From the NCBI GenBank assembly GCA_000969725.1, contig JXSR01S045891.1: 24,643 nt of DNA. One strand, 5' to 3'. This stretch comes from Ophiothrix spiculata. Lineage: Eukaryota > Echinodermata > Ophiuroidea > Amphilepidida > Ophiotrichidae. Below are positions 19,191 through 24,643 of this stretch, piece after piece (positions within the stretch are counted from its first letter, which is position 1; each line of letters starts with the position of its first letter). The notes beneath the pieces were generated by a model, which worked only from the letters and a program-made list of their open reading frames with translations, did not search any database and was not told the origin of the DNA. The translations under genes and the position numbers were made by a program.

Positions 19191-19428
19191 ATAAAAAAGT
19201 CCTGTTTTACAGGCCCAACCAACCCTAAATTTGCATTTTGGACAATTTTTTTTTTATTTTGCCAAAATCTTGTAAAATAAGATGTTGAATTTCTTTGTAA
19301 AAATGTTTAATTTTTTCTCCCATTTTTTCAGATTTTTGGATTATTTTTGGGGGGAAAATAGAAAAAAATGCACCGGACCGACCGACCCTACTTGAAAGGT
19401 CCGCCCGCTCGTAAAACAAGTTTTTTAT
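19191..19428. mobile_element. Degenerate TIR element, about 238 bp
   Basis: The left end ATAAAAAAGTCCTGTTTTAC and right end, reverse complement ATAAAAAACTTGTTTTACGA, align with a 2 bp indel. Weaker inverted similarity continues outward (TTAGGCC versus TAAGGCGACG). The interior has T-rich tracts and a CCGGACCGACCGACCC segment at about 19373. No clear target duplication was found. It is probably an old non-autonomous DNA element. Confidence 0.6.
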
Positions 19429-19569
19429 CGTCGCCTTACTGGAATAATATTTTCCTAGGTAATTTCAAGACCAAGTAAGTAAATAATAGTACAGCGCAAA
19501 TCACACACACAAAAAAACATTGTGCTATTCCACTACATAGTAAAGCAGTATTTTCCTTATCTTTGAAAT

Positions 19570-19965
19570 AATTTATTCAACTATTTATTTATATGTTTAT
19601 TTACTTACTTGTTTATTTATCTATTTTTACTTATTTGATTTATTTATTTATTAATTTGATTGATTTATTTATTTGTTTCTTTTTATTTATTATCTATTCT
19701 ATTTATCTATTATTTATTTATCATTTGTTCATATATCTACCTATTTATTTTATTCTCAAGACTTTTGTGTTATCAGGCCAATTTGTTAAAGAATCAGCAA
19801 TATATCTTTCTATTTCTTATTATTTATTTATTTATTTATCTATTTATTTATTTAATTATTTTCATCTTTTTATTTATTATTTGTGTGTATTTATCTATCT
19901 ATTTATTTATTTACTGTTCTATAAAGACTATGTTTTATCAGGGAAATTTATTACAGAATCAGTAG
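19570..19965 (+). repeat. TTTA-rich simple sequence with inserted duplicates
   Basis: Long imperfect (TTTA)n and (TCTA)n runs make spurious Tyr/Leu/Ile-rich frames up to 131 codons. Two related non-simple segments interrupt it: 19756-19797 and 19922-19962 share AAGACT...TATCAGG...AATTT.TTA.AGAATCAG at an offset of about 165 bp. So the whole block is a diverged tandem repeat of a unit containing the microsatellite. Confidence 0.85.
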
Positions 19966-20743
19966 TATGCATTGAATTGAGTCATTAGACTGATGCACTG
20001 TAGTGTTAGGTACTTTTAGCAAGAAGAATCAGGGATTGGAATGGAAATGGCATTTTGTGTTAACAGGAATTTTCTGTTAATAGATTTTGAGTTCATAAAA
20101 TTTCATTTCATTTTTGATATATCATAAATTCCTATTTGTTACGGTGATAGAAGAAGTCATATTCAATCTTAAGACTCAAATTGTAATTTTAAATTCAAGC
20201 TTTGTTGCAAATAAATTTGGTTAATTTATTCTAAACAAACATATAGAAGGAAGACCAGGTGCAATACAGTCAGCTCATTTTACTGAAGTTATCAAAGAGC
20301 ACAATTCTGTTAAAAATGTCACGTACATCACACTGATTTCATCTTTTACACTGACATTTTCAATTATATGACGTGTCAGGCAAGCTAGCTGAGAAATTAC
20401 AGATTCAATACACTGACCAAAAAGCATGAATTTGACATGTAATATCATCATGGCATAGTTTCAAAATCTCAGTTTCCTCTTTACCGGATGTGAGTCACCC
20501 TATGATCAGATTAAATAGTTTCTACAAAGATGTAACTGTACGTATTATTGAAAATCCAATAACCATTGACAGGGACACCATTATGATCAACATCTTTAAG
20601 AAAGACAAGAACACTTTTATTGGAATCATGAAAATAAAGTAAGGAATAAGTGACGTATGTGAGCCACAAAAAGGGTGCTTCAATAATCCAGCACAACGTT
20701 AAATACTACAATGTCAAATATTAAAAGATAAATATAATTTGTC
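19966..20743. other. Spacer, no feature seen
   Basis: AT-rich sequence without open frames above about 60 codons and without recognised repeats. A small inverted repeat TTAACAG...CTGTTAA lies near 20061. Confidence 0.45.
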
Positions 20744-21024
20744 GGGGGGACGGGTTGGCGCAGCGTTTCTGACCTCGCCTTTCACCGCTGCGGCCTGGGA
20801 TCGATTCTTGGTCGGACCTAGGTTGTATGTGAATTTGGTTGTCGATCCATACTCGTCCTCGCAGGTTTTCTCCGAGCACTACGGTTTCCTCCTGCATCTA
20901 AAATCGAAATTTCTTACCATTATTCTGCCTTTCACACCACGGAGGGGTCCCTTGAATTTATTGCATTTGCACTATTGGGATTAGCCTGGCTTGCAGCCGA
21001 ATGTTATAAATAAAATAAATAAAT
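20744..21024 (+). mobile_element. tRNA-Glu-derived SINE
   Basis: The head has an A-box-like GGTTGGCGCAGCG, an anticodon-loop stretch CCTTTCACCG resembling tRNA-Glu(TTC), then GCGGCCTGGGATCGATTC with a B box like the tRNA-Glu T arm (GCGGCCCGGGTTCGACTC). A body follows with GGTTTTCTCCGAGCAC and GGTTTCCTCC (about 20864-20892), a motif common in animal SINEs and related repeats. It ends in TTATAAATAAAATAAATAAA, an (AAAT)n tail. An 81-codon frame across it is a by-product. No sure target duplication was found. Confidence 0.75.
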
Positions 21025-21088
21025 ACTAACAATAGCACTGGTGTCTGGTAAGCCAAAGGAAGCCACAGTGCCGGTATGACACCGGTGT

Positions 21089-21510
21089 GCCAGCTCTTGT
21101 GATGCCCGGTCGGTCACCGGTAGTTATTAGACCATTAAATTAATTACATTCTTGCGGCATGCTTCCGGCGTCTCTGCAGCTCAAGGATCCCGTCCGGACA
21201 CCGGTCGGTCATCAGCTGATTTCCGGTCGGCGCGACTGCTGAATTCTACCAGGTATGATGCGGTAAACACATCGTAACCTCGCCGCAAGGTTATGTGACC
21301 TGACCGCTTGCCAGCTCTTACGATGCCCAGTTGGTCATCGGTAGTTATTAGACCATTAAATTAATTAAATTCTTGAGGCATGCTCCCAGAGTCTCTGCGG
21401 CCCAAGACACCGGTTGGTCACCAGCCGGTGTCCTGTCAGCGTCTGCTGAATTCTACTCGGCATGATGCCATAAACACATTGTAACCTCGCCGCAAGGTTA
21501 TGTGACCAGG
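21089..21510. repeat. GC-rich tandem repeat, 221 bp unit, two copies
   Basis: GCCAGCTCTT starts copies at 21089 and 21310. Both run through GGTAGTTATTAGACCATTAA, GGCATGCT, CTGCTGAATTCTAC, AAACACAT and AACCTCGCCGCAAGGTTATG to 21510. The second copy lacks about 20 bp in the middle, and the copies differ at many sites. The unit is rich in CCGG and ACCGGT words and differs sharply in composition from the AT-rich surroundings. No coding frame. Confidence 0.85.
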
Positions 21511-21645
21511 GTATCCGTCAGTGCTCCTCTTTCCAGAGCAGATTCTATTCATACTTTAATGTAAGATTTACCCTTAGTGCAGTTTCTGGGTTGGGCAGAC
21601 TCGGATTAACAAATCAAGTGCAGTTTTTGGAGCGGGATGAAGAAT

Positions 21646-21665
21646 GGAGTACCTGGAGAGAAACC
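21646..21665 (-). repeat. Relic of a SINE-like conserved motif
   Basis: GGAGTACCTGGAGAGAAACC is, in reverse complement, close to the GGTTTTCTCCGGGTACTCC motif found in many animal interspersed repeats, and to the segment at about 20864 in the SINE here, in the opposite orientation. The 78-codon frame around it (21591-21827) is therefore more likely repeat-derived than a gene. Confidence 0.35.
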
Positions 21666-21724
21666 TTTGGAAGCCAATATGGACTGTGGATTGTTGACTT
21701 GGAGCAATATGTAAAGAGGATGGA

Positions 21725-21826
21725 TTATCAATATTTCTCTATTTTCCTTTGCTCTCCATTGGAGGAGGCAATCTGTTATCAATATTTCTATATTTTCCTT
21801 TGCTCTCTATTGGAGGAGGCAATCTG
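21725..21826. repeat. 51 bp tandem duplication
   Basis: TTATCAATATTTCT...GGAGGAGGCAATCTG occurs at 21725-21775 and 21776-21826 with two or three differences. The 51 bp period keeps any frame open (17 codons), but no protein family is recognised. Confidence 0.9.
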
Positions 21827-23043
21827 ACTCTTTCCTTGTGAATACTTTACAATACAACATAATCTTATTCAACATGGTAAGGTTTTATTAACTTTGTTAC
21901 CATATGGTAATTTTTGACAAACATTTTTTGATGCCATAATATATCCAGAGTGTGTAATGAGAACTTATTAAAAATAATTAATTGTCAAATAAAAGGCTAT
22001 AAAGGGTCTTGTTTAAAACAAACAAATACAGATGTGATGTTGAAACCTTTTCTTACTCATAAATCATAGTAAAATTTATAATACATTTAAAATCATAACA
22101 TCATTAAATCAGTTAGCAGCATCATTTTTGAAAGATTACAATCTTGTGCCCTTTCCTGATCAACTGTATTCCTATTCTTTGCCATTTATCCAACTTAATC
22201 AAGTTTTAGTTAGAAACTATTTCTATCACAAACATATCTAATGCTGTGTAAATTTTCCATGCGAAAGCCATTATTTTTCAACACTACAGCCAACCTCTTG
22301 CCATCGGCTTTCCAATCTTATCAAAGATGCACAATTATAACATATATATGTTAGCCACCTGTGCTATCAGTGGTAGCTAAAAGCTTCTTAAAATATTCTG
22401 ATAGATTTAAAACAAATTTATATTTACAATTGATACCATTTGGGGCTACATTATAATTCCACAATTTTTTCCAAGATAATCTTACTGAATATAATAACTG
22501 TACCAGTTAGTATCACTTCAAACTCTTTAATTTATAAATAAAAAAGAACTTACTCCAATTCCACACAATTTAAATGATTTAATACATGCCTCTAACGTAA
22601 TATTTCCATTTAAACCATGTGAATCAAATATACCTCAAGTCCCATTGGCTCACTTGAAGTAATTACACACATTGCAAGATCCCTTAAAATTACATAGAGT
22701 GACATAGCCGTAAGCGAAATAACAGAATTGGCTTGCTCAATCCTATCCCAGAAACACAATTATTGCATGTGTTTGCCAGCTGCATAAAGTGGTTGCTATG
22801 TAGAACATTCAAAGACCAACAACTAAACTGAGGCGCCAGTAGGAAAGAGGGGCAACAAAACATAATGTGATGTAGAGCAACTTATTTCAAAACATTTCAA
22901 AATTTCATCATACTGTAGTTTTTCTCTTTGAGGAAACATTCCATTACATTTGAATATTTTGACAAAAATGTAAAATTAAAATATTGTGTAATCCAGGTGT
23001 TTAATTCCCCAATAATTAAAAAAACCTCTTTCTTGTACAGTTT
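21827..23043. other. AT-rich region, possible half of old duplication
   Basis: No gene seen. The segment around 22640-22800 resembles 23670-23830: GAAACACAATTATTGCATGT (22751) against GAAACATAATTATTGCATGT (23772), offset about 1021 bp, with weaker matches around it. Confidence 0.4.
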
Positions 23044-23349
23044 AATAATAATAATAATAATAATAATACACACAATTTATAGAGCGCCTTATACAATTGT
23101 TTCAAAGTGCTGATGCTTATTATTACGCTGCCGTCAGGAAACCGTCACAATCAGTTCGCATTCACCTAGGAGTCGCTGGCCAAGATTGTAATGTTTCTCA
23201 TAACAGCTTCCCAATAACGCTTGGGTCAACAAAGCAATTGGATTAAATGTCTTGCCCAAGGACATAACCTGTTGGCCGTAGCGGGGCTCGAACTCACTAC
23301 CTACTGATTCGGAGTCCTGCTCTATTCCAGTAGACCACACAAGCTCCTC
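23044..23349 (-). mobile_element. tRNA-derived SINE with LINE-type (ATT)n tail
   Basis: On the minus strand the 5' head reads GAGGAGCTTGTGTGGTCTAC (A-box region), an anticodon-loop-like GACTCCGAATC, then GAGTTCGAGCCCC (B box). A central part follows with TCCTTGGGCAAGACATTTAA, a stretch resembling conserved central domains of metazoan SINE superfamilies. The tail is ATAAGGCGCTCTATAAAT then (ATT)n at 23044-23069. AAACTG at both ends (about 23038 and 23348) may be a short target duplication. A 74-codon frame across it is spurious. Confidence 0.82.
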
Positions 23350-24169
23350 AGTTTGCAAAGAAAAGGTCTAAAACTGGTGTTTATGTGTCGCATATTAACT
23401 TGTTTCAACCATTTACCTGTTCAGTAATTAAAAGGTTCCATGACCAATAACTTCGAGATTTTTTAAGTCTTGTTGCTTTCACTTGGGCAAAAATAAAACA
23501 GTTACAATTTTGGTTCCTAGTTGATAAAGGAATGTTCAGCCCAGACTAAAGTGAAATAAAAAATATGGCATACCTAATGCACAATATACTTTATATAAAA
23601 TATTTAATCCTTGTAAAACTCTTCGTCATCATCAACTTTTGACCACAACTACAGACAGACAGACATCAAGTCCCACCATTCATAATATACTGCTGAGTTG
23701 CAAAATTCCTTCAAATTGCAAGAATAACATTGCCGAGAGCAAAATGAGATTGCTTCAACACTGTTATCATAGAAACATAATTATTGCATGTGTTTAACAC
23801 CTGTGAATTATGGTGCATAGCTGCAAGCTCTGACAATATTATTTAAGGATGAGCTATGTGCAAAATACATCAATGCAAAATTTGTGAAATGATGAAAATT
23901 TAAATTGGTCAAATGCTATGTAAGTCTGTAACAACTTCAGTTAATGAAGACTCTTCCTAAACTTTAAGGAACTTTCACTATATTACTACCCATAATGGAC
24001 AAGTCATGAACAATGTTATCTACTCCAGATAGATGATCTTGATATGATAATTATTCAAAATTATTTGTTAACCACAGGCAAAAGTCTGCATTTTTTAAAA
24101 ACTCATTTGCAAGGTTTAGTTTTAGTTCAACTAAGTTCAACTAACTTGTCACCAGCTGAAGTAAATGAT
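23350..24169. other. AT-rich region, possible half of old duplication
   Basis: No gene recognised. It contains the second copy of the diverged roughly 1 kb-spaced similarity described for 22640-22800, and a short CAGACAGACAGAC stretch near 23652. Confidence 0.4.
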
Positions 24170-24560
24170 GTCTGTTCTTCATAAATGTTACCTGCTATTG
24201 AAAGCAATGTTCTAATCGATTACAGTTATCAAACCATCAAGGTCTTTTATCTGAAGTAGATGACGATAATTGATAACAACTACTAGATAGCAATAAAAAA
24301 GTGCTATCTTCGGTAGACGGCAATTATTAAACTAACAAAGGTCTATTAGATGACAATCATTCATCATAATTGCTAATCTACTGTAGATAGCAATGTTCAA
24401 ATTGATTATAGTTTCTGCCGTCTTCAGTAGACAGCAATTATCATACCACCAAGGAGTACTATATGAAAGAAGTGACAAACAGTCATCATAAATGCACAAA
24501 GATAGCAATGTTTGAATCAAATATATTTTTTGCTATTTTCAGTAGACCATAATGTGATGA
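24170..24560. repeat. Degenerate tandem repeat, about 100-115 bp period
   Basis: AGATAGCAAT recurs at 24285, 24385 and 24500 (with GAAAGCAATG near 24200). TCTTCAGTAGACAGCAATTA-like words recur at about 24308, 24421 and 24536, and CATCATAA-like words mark unit starts. The copies are strongly diverged, so the array is old. No coding frame of note. Confidence 0.6.
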
Positions 24561-24643
24561 CTCACCCCGAAAAGGGGGACTTTGCTACAAAACACTTTTC
24601 AAGAAACTGATGAAAATAGGCAGCAAAAAATAAAGAAAATAAT

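Noticed and set aside
19593-19988. 131-codon frame, longest plus-strand frame in the window
   Set aside because: It is a translation of imperfect TTTA/TCTA repeats giving Tyr/Leu/Ile runs; not a membrane protein gene.
20739-20984. 81-codon plus-strand frame
   Set aside because: It lies entirely within a tRNA-derived SINE.
21591-21827. 78-codon frame with an in-frame 17-residue repeat
   Set aside because: It includes a SINE-type motif and a 51 bp tandem duplication; no family recognised and no other exon support.
23134-23358. 74-codon minus-strand frame
   Set aside because: It is the translation of the tRNA-like head and central part of a SINE.

Overview
This window looks like nuclear DNA of a eukaryote, most likely a repeat-rich marine invertebrate. 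The base composition is AT-rich. Long stretches carry no open frame above about 90 codons, there are no operons, and the recognisable coding remnants are all from non-LTR retrotransposons. tRNA-derived SINEs with (ATT)n or (AAAT)n tails, many small terminal-inverted-repeat (TIR) elements, and an N gap flanked by a near-identical duplication fit a heterozygous, draft-assembled invertebrate genome. An echinoderm, hemichordate or mollusc would fit, but the sequence alone does not let me name the species. I find no intact host protein gene. The window is probably intergenic or a long intron.

Layout. 1-725: two tandem repeats of 140 bp and 98 bp units; each 98 bp unit carries a perfect DR5-type nuclear-receptor motif. 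943-1665: a diverged tandem duplication of about 354 bp with one very conserved 112 bp block. 2083-2246 and 2529-2889: two small TIR elements. 5041-5288: a fold-back element made of tRNA-Thr-like sequence. 5657-6949: a 1.29 kb element with a 13 bp perfect TIR and a 6 bp target duplication, rich in CGGGAC motifs. 8250-9133: two non-LTR retrotransposon 3' ends, tail to tail. 9683-10330: a dense fold-back array of palindromic GAGCTTGTTAACGAGC-like words around six 22 bp repeats.

11242-14501: a duplicated segment on both sides of a 50 N gap, almost certainly an unmerged contig overlap with allelic differences. 14809-15945: two minus-strand remnants resembling retrotransposon C-terminal zinc-finger regions, with a small TIR element between them. 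17674-19428: three TIR elements (hAT-like, TA-target, and an older one). 19570-19965: TTTA-rich simple sequence. 20744-21024: a tRNA-Glu-derived SINE. 21089-21510: a GC-rich two-copy repeat. 23044-23349: a second tRNA-derived SINE on the minus strand whose 3' tail matches that of the retrotransposon at 8769-9133. 24170-24560: a degenerate tandem repeat.

No coherent multi-gene system is present. The observations most worth following are the palindromic array, the tRNA fold-back, the DR5 array, the shared SINE/LINE tail, and the probable false duplication at the gap.
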